64,000 bases of DNA from an uncultured Gammaproteobacteria bacterium (GCA_951812785.1 OX638335.1:385630-449629), one strand, 5' to 3'; numbered from the stretch's first letter, positions 45,397 through 54,098 are shown. The notes: generated from the letters alone by a model not told the origin. Numbers and translations: made by a program.

Positions 45397-46578
45397 TTAT
45401 GCTTTTTCACATAAAGGCATGTCAGTCCATCCAGCCCGATAGTTCATTCGAGCAGCGATTTTTTGTTCGCCTTCACTAGCATGTCTCTTATCCCATTCAG
45501 CAAGTTTTGGCTTAATGAATGCTTCCCAGACTGGTGGCACCAAGATCATTGCGAACATAGCGAAGTAACCGTAGCCAGTATCAGGCGAACCAACTTCTTC
45601 TAGTTCCCAGAAGTGTGTCTCACCTCGGTCATGGTGATCGCCTTGGCGACCAATCTCGATGAAGCCCCATTGGGTGATAGGTGACTCGCCAACATCCCAT
45701 GAATGGTGATACTCAATTGGCTTACCTTTTTCACGAATTAACCCGTAATGCTCTAGATAGTTAAGTACTTCTAATTCAAAACCGGCTATTGCCCATGCTG
45801 CTAGCATAATGCCTAGGCTGATCCAGCCACCCGCCATCCAGAATAGAATGATGGTAGGTAAACTCATAGCATAGCCACGAATCCAACGGTTCTGCCAAGA
45901 GATGAATGAAACACCTAATCTTTTCAATCGTTGTTGTTCCATTATGTACAAAAAGCGTGACTGCCCAAAATGGGATAATAAGTAATGCTTGTAGATTGAT
46001 CTTCCACGAGGTGAAGTCGCAGGGTCGTCTTCGCAACCCAACTCTAAATGATGGTTATAGACGTGTGCATAACAGAAGTGTGCAATTCCACTTAATGCCA
46101 TCATCCAGCGAGCTAGTACAAAAGTAGGTCCTTTTGTATGAGCAAGCTCATGACCAAACATAATGCCAAGTCCAAGAAACATTGCCGCTGAAAATGTTGC
46201 GCCTGTCATTTGCCAACCCGTCAATCCAGTTTGTACTTCAAGGCCCAGGAAACCCATGGTGCCTATAGGAACACCTGTTGCGAATTCGTAAACGCGCCAA
46301 ATTAAAGCAAGTTGTAATGCTATAAACACAGGGTACTGTGCCCACATCATTGCTTTGAGTAACCAGGGTTTGCCTATGGTTTCGCCATCTTCATCGCGAC
46401 CTGCTGGTTCAGCGTGAATGCTAGGAATTACACTGGTGAGGAAGTCTGCAACAATTGCTGCTCCGAATACGGCAACGCCTAACCATACCCAGTTGCCGCC
46501 GAGAACGACGCCTAATAAAGATAACAATATTAAGCCTGGGGTGAAAAAATATCTAATGTTAACTAAAAACGTATGCAT
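45397..46578 (-). CDS. alkB: AlkB/XylM-type membrane diiron monooxygenase (alkane 1-monooxygenase family)
   Basis: 393 residues with six or so membrane helices. The histidine boxes are present: HELAH at 143-147, HVYNHH at 172-177, NYLEHYGL at 273-280, and GDHH at 313-316. The family oxidises terminal methyl groups with rubredoxin electrons. The second box reads HVYNHHLELGCEDDPATS rather than the common EHxxGHH form, and the last box reads GRQGDHHDRGETHFWEL rather than LQRHSxHHxxxxxxYQxL, so the substrate range may be unusual. No rubredoxin gene is in the window. An ompW remnant lies upstream and a small membrane gene downstream. Confidence 0.88.
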   Translation of the reverse strand: MHTFLVNIRYFFTPGLILLSLLGVVLGGNWVWLGVAVFGAAIVADFLTSVIPSIHAEPAGRDEDGETIGKPWLLKAMMWAQYPVFIALQLALIWRVYEFATGVPIGTMGFLGLEVQTGLTGWQMTGATFSAAMFLGLGIMFGHELAHTKGPTFVLARWMMALSGIAHFCYAHVYNHHLELGCEDDPATSPRGRSIYKHYLLSHFGQSRFLYIMEQQRLKRLGVSFISWQNRWIRGYAMSLPTIILFWMAGGWISLGIMLAAWAIAGFELEVLNYLEHYGLIREKGKPIEYHHSWDVGESPITQWGFIEIGRQGDHHDRGETHFWELEEVGSPDTGYGYFAMFAMILVPPVWEAFIKPKLAEWDKRHASEGEQKIAARMNYRAGWTDMPLCEKA

Positions 46579-46644
46579 GCATAACTCCTACTATATTTTT
46601 TATAACTTGTGAACCTATATTGAGTGCTTCACACGCTATTAGAA

Positions 46645-46658
46645 ATGATGTAAATCAA
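46645..46658. promoter_or_regulatory. FNR-type box, alkB-proximal
   Basis: ATGATGTAAATCAA fits TTGATnnnnATCAA with one mismatch, centred about 73 bases upstream of the alkB start codon. Confidence 0.55.
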
Positions 46659-46706
46659 TTAATAGCTAGATGAGATACGCCTGTTTTAGCTAGGTTTTAC
46701 AGTAGC

Positions 46707-46720
46707 TTGATGAATATCAA
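46707..46720. promoter_or_regulatory. FNR-type box, alkB-distal, perfect consensus
   Basis: TTGATGAATATCAA matches TTGATnnnnATCAA exactly and is extended by flanking C/G into a longer palindrome. It lies about 135 bases upstream of alkB, just after the ompW remnant's stop. Confidence 0.6.
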
Positions 46721-46723
46721 GTT

Positions 46724-47086
46724 TTAAAATCTTTTGCCAAAGCCAAGTCCAACTACAATGAGGTCAATGTTGACATCTACTTCGACATTTCCAGACGCGG
46801 CCGGGGTGTTATGGAACTTTGCGGTGGAGTCGATTTTTATATATTTAATATCTGCGTTGATGAACTAGTTGTCTTTAAGCATATAGTCGGCACCTATTTG
46901 TGCGGCTAACCCCTAAGAGCTTTTTTAGGTGTATATCAGAGCCGGCAATATCTAATGGTCCCCTGACTTTTTCATCATAAAATTAAGTGTAGTTGACACC
47001 TATGCCTGCATATGGGCGGATTGTGCCACCAGGATTGAAGTGATATTGCAAAGTTAAGAGTTGGAGGAAGCACGTCGATGTTAATT
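46724..47086 (-). pseudogene. ompW: OmpW-family outer-membrane porin remnant, cut by an IS481 copy
   Basis: Reading leftward from the IS edge: LLTLQYHFNPGGTIRPYAGI, then stops and frame changes, then LAAQIGADYMLKDN-stop, and the OmpW ending INADIKYIKID, VDVNIDLIVVGLGFGKRF. Two nonsense codons are seen (TAA after GVNYT, TAG after LKDN), and the N-terminal half is missing beyond the IS. OmpW forms a channel for small hydrophobic compounds, which fits a neighbour of alkB. Confidence 0.75.
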
Positions 47087-48263
47087 TGTAATAGTTCAGA
47101 CCCGATCTGACAATTAGCAATCCACAAGGGTTGCAAAAGCGAGAGTTACCCGTTTTGATAAAGGTGTTGAAATCTTTAAATCAAACCAAAAAGGCAGGTA
47201 ACTCTCATGCTTCATACTAACAATCCAATCCTTAAACACAAGGCGGGCTTGCTCAACTTAGCAGAAGAACTGGGCAACGTATCTAGCGCCTGTCAAGTCA
47301 TGGGGGTGTCGCGAGACACATTCTATCGTTATCAACAGCGGGTTGAAGAAGGTGGCATTGACAAGAGTCGTAGAACAGCCGATGTTAAAAACCGTGTGGA
47401 TGAAGCCACAGCACATGCAGTGGTTACGTCAGCGATTGAACAGCCCGCGGTTGGGCAACATCGAAGCAGCAATGAACTCCGTAAGAGAGGTGTGTTGATC
47501 GCTGGTAGCGGTGTGCGTTGCGTTTGGCTGCGCCATCATCGAGAGCACTTCAAGAAACGACTCAAAGCACTCGAAGAAGAAATTGCCAAGGATGGCATTA
47601 TCTTAAGCGATGCACAGATCGCCGCCCTTGAGAAACAGGATGACGAGGCCTGTGGTGAGATTGACACGGCACATCCTGGTGACTTAGGCAGCCAGGATAC
47701 GTTTTACCTAGGCCACCTCAAAGGTGTTGGTCGGCTATACCAGCAAACGTTCGTAGACACCTACAGCAAGATCGCCTTTGCGGCACTCTACACGACTAAG
47801 ACGCCGATTACCGCCGCAGACCTACTCTTTGATGAGGTGCTACCGTTTTTTGAAAAGCATGCCTTGCCGATGCTACGTAGTTTAACCGACAGAGGCACAG
47901 AATATTGTGGGCGCGTGGAGCATCATGACGATCCGTGATACCTGTCCATTAACGACATTGATCACCGCAAACCCATGGCATCTGTGAACGCTTTGATAAA
48001 ACCATTCTGAATGAGTTTTATCAAATTACCTTCAGGAAAAAACGGTACTCAACCAGGGAAGATTGACAACAAGATCAAGACAACTGGATAGAAACTGATC
48101 ACAATGAACGCACTCATCAAGGCAACATGGGCGGTGGTAGCACACCCATGGACAGGTTAATGGATGGTAAATTGATTTGGGCTGAAAAGAATTTAGCTCA
48201 CATCTAAACTGACAGACTCCTATCAATAACCGGTAACGGTACGATCAGGTCTGAGCTACTACA
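47087..48263 (+). mobile_element. IS481-family insertion sequence, left copy
   Basis: The 1177-bp element is bounded by TGTAATAGTTCAGACC at 47087 and, in reverse complement, TGTAGTAGCTCAGACC ending at 48263: related terminal inverted repeats starting TGT. The transposase lies inside on the plus strand and is defective. Its mirror copy is at 51208-52369. No target-site duplication could be matched around either copy. Confidence 0.82.
47207..47938 (+). pseudogene. IS481-family transposase, C-terminally broken
   Basis: 243 codons: an N-terminal helix-turn-helix (GNVSSACQVMGVSRDTFYRY) and the DDE core start (DTYSKIAFAALYTTKTP, LRSLTDRGTEYCG). After HDDP-stop, homologous sequence continues out of frame (INDIDHRKPM, then GICERFDKTILNEFYQITF, ERTHQGNMGG, WAEKNLAHI). 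A short deletion between HRKP and GICERF removes the usual PQTN segment. It cannot make a full DDE enzyme. Confidence 0.8.
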
Positions 48264-48310
48264 CCTAATGCTATTTTCTGTTGGCCTTCATTCATGTTCT
48301 GATACAACAT
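48264..48310 (-). pseudogene. Start of a further gene cassette, interrupted by the left IS
   Basis: Just beyond the first attC (leftward), AAAGG precedes ATG 48310 and 15-16 codons (MLYQNMNEGQQKIALG) run into the IS edge at 48263. This is where the next cassette's gene should start. The gene is cut, and its remainder is not seen on the other side of the IS, where ompW lies. Confidence 0.4.
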
Positions 48311-48319
48311 CCTTTTAAA

Positions 48320-48376
48320 ACTTAACGCTTGGATTCAGCCGCCGCGTTAGCGGTCGGCTGGAATGATTTGTTATGC
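48320..48376 (-). repeat. attC recombination site (integron cassette), 57 bp
   Basis: Outer core sites ACTTAAC (48320-48326) and GTTATGC (48370-48376) enclose an imperfect palindrome. Its arms are GGATTCAGCCGCCGC and GCGGTCGGCTGGAATGATT, with the unequal bases expected of attC arms. This is the layout of a classical 59-base element. It lies directly 3' of the DUF262 gene (leftward), as a cassette attC should. Confidence 0.78.
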
Positions 48377-48386
48377 GTTTTAGTCA

Positions 48387-50069
48387 TTAACTCCTTTTTT
48401 CTTTAATGACAACACTAAATTCATCTCTAAATTTATTTGTAATTAATTTTTTTCTTTCTTTTATAAATTCGTCAAAATTTTCAATTTTCCATAACTCTGG
48501 GTCATCTGGTATTAAATGTAGCTTAAGATACTTTTCTGTTTTATTATTAAACCATTCTGATGGCTTCATATCACCTTTGCCGCCAGCTCCATTTTCTTCT
48601 ATTGTTAATAGCATTAAATTAGCAATTTGATCTCTAGCTTCTTTCTTATATTTCGTTATTCTGGAGCTATTTTCTAATTTAATTTTTCGTAAAACACCAG
48701 TTGGAAAAATATGGTCAATACTTAACTCATTGCCAGAATATGACGGATTGTAGTCTACACCTTTGTACCACAAATTAAAAAGCAGGTGTAAATCATTTCT
48801 TTTTGAATAACTTTGAGTCAAAAGTTCATCTTTTGAGATTTCTAAATTCCTACCACTGTTACGAATTACGTTAAATATTTTTTTATTAACGAATTCCTTA
48901 TTGGCTTTTATTTCATTAATACAATTATCTATTAAACTATCTGGACTACCTCCAAAAGAACCTGCTAAAAGCGTTTTAAGTATGTAGTTGTCTAAGTGTT
49001 TCAATGAATCCCATTTGTCTTTATTATTATAGTGAAAATATATTATCGGAATAAGCGTTAGATATGATTTAAGTGCTTTTTTTGACCTTAAGTATGTGTT
49101 TCCATATAAAAAATCTTTGACAACTCTAATGGATTGTTCAATATTTTCCCAATCATTCATCATACGGTCTTTTATTTCTGGCTTTCTAAATTTTTCAATT
49201 TTATAACTTGCACCTGTATCTAATAAAGTTAAGCATGTTTTTAACACAAAATCCCTTGTAAAGGCGTATCCTTCTCTATTTAAATCTTCTAATAGATTTG
49301 ACATTTTTTCTTCTGCCTCTTCCCAAACAGATGTTAGCAATGAAAAGAGCAGGTCAGATTTTCCTAATGGCGTCCCTCCAGCATTTGCCCTAATGAAAAT
49401 TTCCACCACATCATCCTCACCATATAATTTTGGTCGTTCTACACTATCAAACTCTTGGTATACAATTCTCTCTTCTGTTTTAAATACCTGATATAGCGTA
49501 GAAATATTTTTTCCTATTTTTGTTTTTTCTTCTTCAGATATGTCATGCTTTAAAGCAGATACAATGTTTTTTTGGGTGGAGAAAATATCTCCTTCATTAG
49601 AAACTATATCCTTTAACTTAATCCAAGTTTCACCGGGAGATTCATCTTTAAATTTAAAAGCATATTTAACATCTTCTGGTGCGTTACTACTACCGCTTAA
49701 GAGATCAAAATATAATTCTTTTCCGTTATAACTACCGCGTAATCCTATAAACATGCTTTGCAATCGTTGTTGCCCATCTAAAACCAGTAATTTACAGTTA
49801 TCGTTTTCTGGCACATAAAAATCAGTAAAATTTGTATCATTTTTGTAAGTATCTATAAATTTTCTATGCTTTATCTTGCTTTTTGTTTTCCATACTAACA
49901 ACGTTCCAATGGGGTAGTCTCTCATTAAAGAGTCAAAAAGTCTTTCTGTCTGCTCTTCTTTCCATACAAAATTCCTTTGAATGTTTGGAAGCCAAAAACC
50001 ACCATCTGTACCATCTGGTTGATTTAATTGTGTTACAATTTTTCTAATTGTGATTGTTTGGTTTTTCAT
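48387..50069 (-). CDS. DUF262/HNH (GmrSD-like) protein encoded by an integron cassette
   Basis: 560 residues. The N-terminal DUF262 domain has IQRNFVWKEEQTERLFDS near 29-46, PIGTLLVWK near 53, and the nucleotide-binding motif LVLDGQQRLQSMF near 95-107. The C-terminal part ends in a DUF1524-like HNH region with LSIDHIFPTG near 456-465 and RDQIANLMLL near 485. This is the domain order of GmrSD-type IV restriction enzymes and related antiphage proteins; restriction of modified DNA is inferred. The gene fits exactly between two attC sites. It is very AT-rich compared with neighbours, supporting transfer. Confidence 0.88.
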   Translation of the reverse strand: MKNQTITIRKIVTQLNQPDGTDGGFWLPNIQRNFVWKEEQTERLFDSLMRDYPIGTLLVWKTKSKIKHRKFIDTYKNDTNFTDFYVPENDNCKLLVLDGQQRLQSMFIGLRGSYNGKELYFDLLSGSSNAPEDVKYAFKFKDESPGETWIKLKDIVSNEGDIFSTQKNIVSALKHDISEEEKTKIGKNISTLYQVFKTEERIVYQEFDSVERPKLYGEDDVVEIFIRANAGGTPLGKSDLLFSLLTSVWEEAEEKMSNLLEDLNREGYAFTRDFVLKTCLTLLDTGASYKIEKFRKPEIKDRMMNDWENIEQSIRVVKDFLYGNTYLRSKKALKSYLTLIPIIYFHYNNKDKWDSLKHLDNYILKTLLAGSFGGSPDSLIDNCINEIKANKEFVNKKIFNVIRNSGRNLEISKDELLTQSYSKRNDLHLLFNLWYKGVDYNPSYSGNELSIDHIFPTGVLRKIKLENSSRITKYKKEARDQIANLMLLTIEENGAGGKGDMKPSEWFNNKTEKYLKLHLIPDDPELWKIENFDEFIKERKKLITNKFRDEFSVVIKEKRS

Positions 50070-50095
50070 ACCCTATTCTTAAATATTCTATGTTT

Positions 50096-50208
50096 GCGTA
50101 ACAATGCCGCTATAAATTGCGGTTTTATAGTTAATTTTTTTGTGGTAGCGTAGCGTTAAACCATAAAAAAGCGACGGAAAAGCAGTCAATTTGATAGCTT
50201 TGTTATGC
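50096..50208 (-). repeat. attC recombination site, 113 bp, VCR-like
   Basis: GCGTAAC (50096-50102) and GTTATGC (50202-50208) are the outer core sites. Inside, AACAA pairs with TTGTT, and GCTATAAATTG pairs with CAATTTGATAGC, which has one extra G, the extrahelical base typical of attC. The centre is a longer AT-rich loop. It separates the small secreted-protein cassette from the DUF262 cassette. Confidence 0.78.
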
Positions 50209-50213
50209 ATATT

Positions 50214-50650
50214 TTAGAAATGCTTACATTGCCCAAGATATACAGTGCTATCGTGCAAAAAGACAAATGGTTTTTGATCCTCTTCTACATATTCTGAGAT
50301 GTGTAACGCATATATATTAGAGCCAGCTCCCAATCCTTGATCGGTTCTCATCGTTGTAATGACTTTATACCCATTACCTGTACCTGTAGATCCAAAATCT
50401 ATTACTTGAGGATCGGTAACGAAGGAGTTTTTCAGAGCCCCTGACATCAACCCAGTTTTTCGGTTAATGGTAAACTTTTACCAACGAAAACTCTGTTAAG
50501 CGTTTCTACTAAGCGCTTATGTTCTGTATCTTCGGCTTCTGTATCTTCGTGTGACGATATAACTCTTTGAATAGAGCAAATATAGTCTGGACCTGTTGAC
50601 CAAGCCTGTTTCCCCGCGCACAGAAATACTATAAAAATGATCTTTTTCAA
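50214..50650 (-). pseudogene. Cassette-encoded small secreted protein, frameshifted
   Basis: TTG 50650 has GGAGAA 4 bases upstream and starts a signal peptide (LKKIIFIVFLCAGKQAWS). The frame runs to RVFVGKS and ends LPLTEKLG-stop at 50447. If one T is restored in the AGTTTACC run near 50475, it continues FTINRKTGLMSGALKNS and on through GNGYKVITTMRTDQ to a stop at 50214. Together that is one protein of about 145 residues. No family is recognised. An alternative ATG at 50683 lies inside a core-site-like GTTATGC. Confidence 0.65.
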
Positions 50651-50706
50651 AATGTTCTCCGATAACAAATCGTGCTTATGCATAACAGTAGATTAGGTGG
50701 AAGCAA

Positions 50707-50749
50707 TCTATCTGCAAGATAGGTTGCGGCTCTCTATCTTGCAGATAGA
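50707..50749. repeat. 16-bp perfect inverted repeat, possible damaged attC
   Basis: TCTATCTGCAAGATAG (50707-50722) and CTATCTTGCAGATAGA (50734-50749) with an 11-base loop. A core-site-like GCATAAC lies at 50680-50686, 5' of the cassette gene, but no convincing partner site is seen on the far side, so a complete attC cannot be claimed. Confidence 0.4.
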
Positions 50750-50919
50750 CCGCAAATGAATCCTTTATGAGATTCGTGTTTGGATTTTTTAAGGTTATTC
50801 TCTGTGAATGTATTTCAAACTATCTAAAGAAAATCTTAGGGCATTATCTTCCTATATGCAAGCAAGGCTTCTTAAAGGGGTGAATCGCCCCGGGTTTGTC
50901 GAAGACTGTTTTATTTGAG

Positions 50920-51207
50920 TCAGGCGACATTGCCTGGCGCAGTTTGTTGATCATACAGCATTTCATATTCAGCAGGCGGCACATCACCTATCGGCCTCAG
51001 CAATCGACGGTTATTAAACCAGTCAACCCAAGTAAGCGTTGCTTGCTCTACATCATCAAGTCCGCGCCAAGGCCCGTCTTTGTGGATAATTTCTGCTTTG
51101 TAAAGCCCGCCTCCGCCAGACGCTCGGTATAACGAATCGACAAATACTGACTGCCACGATCACTGTGGTGGGTAACGCCTGTGAGTTTGCCTCGCGCCCA
51201 CAGAGCT
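50920..51207 (-). pseudogene. IS3-family transposase (OrfB) 3' remnant
   Basis: Leftward reading gives LWARGKLTGVTHHSDRGSQY then RYTERLAEAG, an internal deletion, and in another frame YKAEIIHKDGPWRGLDDVEQ, TLTWVDWFNNRRLL and PIGDVPPAEYEMLYDQ to a stop at 50920. This is the C-terminal DDE half of an IS3-group transposase, missing the conserved SVGSVGDSYDN segment. Its 5' part is cut by the right IS481 copy. Confidence 0.82.
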
Positions 51208-52369
51208 TGTAGTAGCTCAGACCTGATCGTACCGTTACCGGTTATTGATAGGAGTCTGTCAGTTTAGATGTGAGCTAAATTCTTTTCAGCCCAAATCAAT
51301 TTACCATCCATTAACCTGTCCATGGGTGTGCTACCACCGCCCATGTTGCCTTGATGAGTGCGTTCATTGTGATCAGTTTCTATCCAGTTGTCTCGATCTT
51401 TTGGTCAATCCTCCCTGGTTGAGTACCGTTTTTTCCTGAAGGTAATTTGATAAAACTCATTCAGAGATGCCATGGGTTTGCGGTGATCAATGTCGTTAAT
51501 GGCCAGGTATCACCGATCGTCATGATGCTCCACGTGCCCACAATATTCTGTGCCTCTGTCGGTTAAACTACGTAGCATCGGCAAGGCATGCTTTTCAAAA
51601 AACGGTAGCACCTCATCAAAGAGTAGGTCTGCGGCGGTAATCGGCGTCTTAGTCGTGTAGAGTGCCGCAAAGGCGATCTTGCTGTAGGTGTCTACGAACG
51701 TTTGCTGGTATAGCCGACCAACACCTTTGAGGTGGCCTAGGTAAAACGTATCCTGGCTGCCTAAGTCACCAGGATGTGCCGTGTCAATCTCACCACAGGC
51801 CTCGTCATCCTGTTTCTGTTTCTCAAGGGCGGCGATCTGTGCATCGCTTAAGATAATGCCCTCCTTGGCAATTTCTTCTTCGAGTGCTTTGAGTCGTTTC
51901 TTGAAGTGCTCTCGATGATGGCGCAGCCAAACGCAACGCACACCGCTACCAGCGATCAACACACCAGTTCATTGCTGCTTCGATGTTGCCCAACCGCGGG
52001 CTGTTCAATCGCTGACGTAACCCCTGCATGTGCTGTGGGTTCATCCACACGGTTTTTACTATTGGCTGTTCTACGACTCTTGTCAATCCGTGAGTCAATG
52101 CCACCTTCTTCAACCCGCTGTTGATAACGATAGAATGTGTCTCGCGACACCCCCATGACTTGACAGGCGCTAGATACGTTGCCCAGTTCTTCTGCTAAGT
52201 TGAGCAAGCCCGCCTTGTGTTTAAGGATTGGATTGTTAGTATCAAGCATGAGAGTTACCTGCCTTTTTGGTTTGATTTAAAGATTTCAACACCTTTATCA
52301 AAACGGGTAACTCTCGCTTTTGCAACCCTTGTGGATTGCTAATTGTCAGATCGGGTCTGAACTATTACA
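51208..52369 (-). mobile_element. IS481-family insertion sequence, right copy (inverted)
   Basis: 1162 bp, the mirror of the left copy, from TGTAGTAGCTCAGACC at 51208 to the reverse complement of TGTAATAGTTCAGACC ending at 52369. It is inserted into an IS3-family remnant. It differs from the left copy by several indels, so the pair is not a fresh duplication. Confidence 0.82.
51510..52249 (-). pseudogene. IS481-family transposase, right copy, broken
   Basis: A 97-codon N-terminal frame ends NELVC after a 10-base deletion relative to the left copy (which reads NELRKRG). A 150-codon second frame then carries the rest to HDDR-stop. Insertions encoding SRID and QK relative to the left copy are seen. 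The C-terminal region carries the same HRKP-type deletion as the left copy and a larger one after it. Confidence 0.8.
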
Positions 52370-52499
52370 TCAGTTAAGCCTATTAGCCTCTCGTAATTTA
52401 TAAGTTCACAATTCTTCTGGTTGCGTATTTATTGTGTGCGACTAGAAGAATTCTTTTTCTCGCTTGATCACTTCTTTTGGTCTATATGGATAAGGCGAC

Positions 52500-53720
52500 T
52501 TATACATGTTCGCCTGCAGCTGCTCCAGAGGCCCATGCCCACTGAAAATTAAACCCTCCTAGGTGGCCGGTGACATCTAGTACCTCTCCAATAAAATATA
52601 AGCCTTTATGTTTATTTGCCTGCATGGTTTTTGATGATATGTCATTGCAATTCACTCCTCCCAATGTGACTTCTGCAGTACGATAACCTTCAGTCCCGTT
52701 GGGTGTGAAGTGCCAACAGTGAAATTGATTAGCGATACTGTTTAGATCTGCATGGTTGAATTGATTAATAGCTTTGTTAACGAACCCACAATCTGGAAAC
52801 CATAGATTGATGGGTGTCTGTGCCACATTCTTTGTCATGAACTGGGCTATAATTGTTTTTAATTCTGATTTTGGATGAGTACGTTTTTTCTCTTTAAGCA
52901 CTTTAAATAAGTCTATTTCTGGAATTAAATCTATTTTTATATGATCACCTGCTTTCCAGTATGAAGATATTTGTAAGATAGCAGGTCCGCTTAAGCCTCT
53001 ATGCGTGAAGAGTAAGTTTTCTTTAAAACTCATGTTGTCACAAGACACGCTTACAGGTAAAGAGCTGCCGCTTAACCCAGATAACTTTTCTAGCGTTCTT
53101 GTGTCCACAGTAAAAGGGACAAGTGCGGCGCGAGTGGGGATCACATCTAAATTGAATTGTTTAGCAATCTGGTATCCGAACCCAGTGGCACCCATTTTAG
53201 GTATTGATAAGCCGCTTGTTGCAATCACCAGAGATTGGCAGCTGATCTGACCTAAATTGGTGTTTACTTCGAAGTAGTTGCCTGTTGCTTTTATCTTATT
53301 AATATTACAGTGTGTTCTAATTTTAGCGCCTGATTGATGACATTCGTTTAAAAGCATTGCTAATATGTCTTTAGATTTGTTGTCACAAAATAGTTGGCCT
53401 AACTTTTTTTCATGGTGTGCAATGTTATGTTTATCCACTAGTGCAATAAAATCGGAAGGCGTGTAACGCGAGAGTGCTGATTTGCAGAAATTAGTGTTAT
53501 TGGATATGTAATTGCTAGGCTCGCAGTGAATGTTTGTGAAGTTGCAACGACCCCCGCCCGATATGAGAATTTTTTTCCCAACCTTATTGGCATGATCTAT
53601 GACCAATATTTGGCGCCCTCTTTGGCCGGCAACAAAGGCACACATTAAACCTGCTGCTCCTGCGCCGATGATTAGTACCTCAACTTTTGTTGGTAATGGC
53701 TTGTTAGAGAGGCTGGTCAT
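52500..53720 (-). CDS. BaiN/HI0933-type NAD(P)/FAD-dependent oxidoreductase
   Basis: 406 residues. FAD motif VLIIGAGAAGLMCAFVAGQRG near 9-29, then VGKKILISGGGRCNFTN near 47-63 (the HI0933 hallmark), SLVIATSGLSIPKMGATGFG near 163, and the C-terminal GLYFIGEVLDVTGHLGGFNF region near 371-391. The physiological substrate is unknown; some members reduce bile acids or flavin-linked compounds. Intact, and a neighbour of the mobile island. Confidence 0.9.
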   Translation of the reverse strand: MTSLSNKPLPTKVEVLIIGAGAAGLMCAFVAGQRGRQILVIDHANKVGKKILISGGGRCNFTNIHCEPSNYISNNTNFCKSALSRYTPSDFIALVDKHNIAHHEKKLGQLFCDNKSKDILAMLLNECHQSGAKIRTHCNINKIKATGNYFEVNTNLGQISCQSLVIATSGLSIPKMGATGFGYQIAKQFNLDVIPTRAALVPFTVDTRTLEKLSGLSGSSLPVSVSCDNMSFKENLLFTHRGLSGPAILQISSYWKAGDHIKIDLIPEIDLFKVLKEKKRTHPKSELKTIIAQFMTKNVAQTPINLWFPDCGFVNKAINQFNHADLNSIANQFHCWHFTPNGTEGYRTAEVTLGGVNCNDISSKTMQANKHKGLYFIGEVLDVTGHLGGFNFQWAWASGAAAGEHV

Positions 53721-54098
53721 CTAATTTGGATTATCATAATTAATTATAATATGAGTTTTCTATTTATATAACGATAGAGAGTATGTAGCATGCTTTATGT
53801 CGATATTAAAGCAACTAAAGAAAGTGCTATTAAAAACTAAGAGTCAGAGTTTATCAAAAGTGTGACTGATGAAACTGATATCGATAAATGAGTAATAGGC
53901 GGTGAACAAGTGATCATTGTTGAATGATAACTTCACACGATGCCTGTGAATATCTAATGGTTTGGATAAGTTGACTTAATGCTGATTGCTTTTGCGAAAA
54001 ATTTATTTCATGGATAAGCGCTATCATGCAAATGTGATCAGTTATAGAATGAACAATTAGCATGCAAGCCCTGATGTATTTTTTAAGAAAGTAATAGC
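53721..54098. other. Gap with a possible short gene remnant
   Basis: From ATG 53791 short protein-like pieces (MLYVDIKATKESAIKN, SVTDETDIDK, GGEQVIIVE) are separated by in-frame stops. I do not recognise them. No RNA gene or terminator is seen. Confidence 0.25.

Noticed and set aside
45397-46578. Fatty-acid desaturase rather than AlkB
   Set aside because: NYLEHYGL and the box spacing follow the AlkB/XylM group, and the ompW neighbour supports hydrocarbon oxidation.
47087-52369. Composite transposon moved as a unit by the two IS481 copies
   Set aside because: Outer flanking bases (TAATT on the left, TCAGT on the right) do not match as a target duplication, and the copies have diverged. Recombination or separate insertions are as likely.
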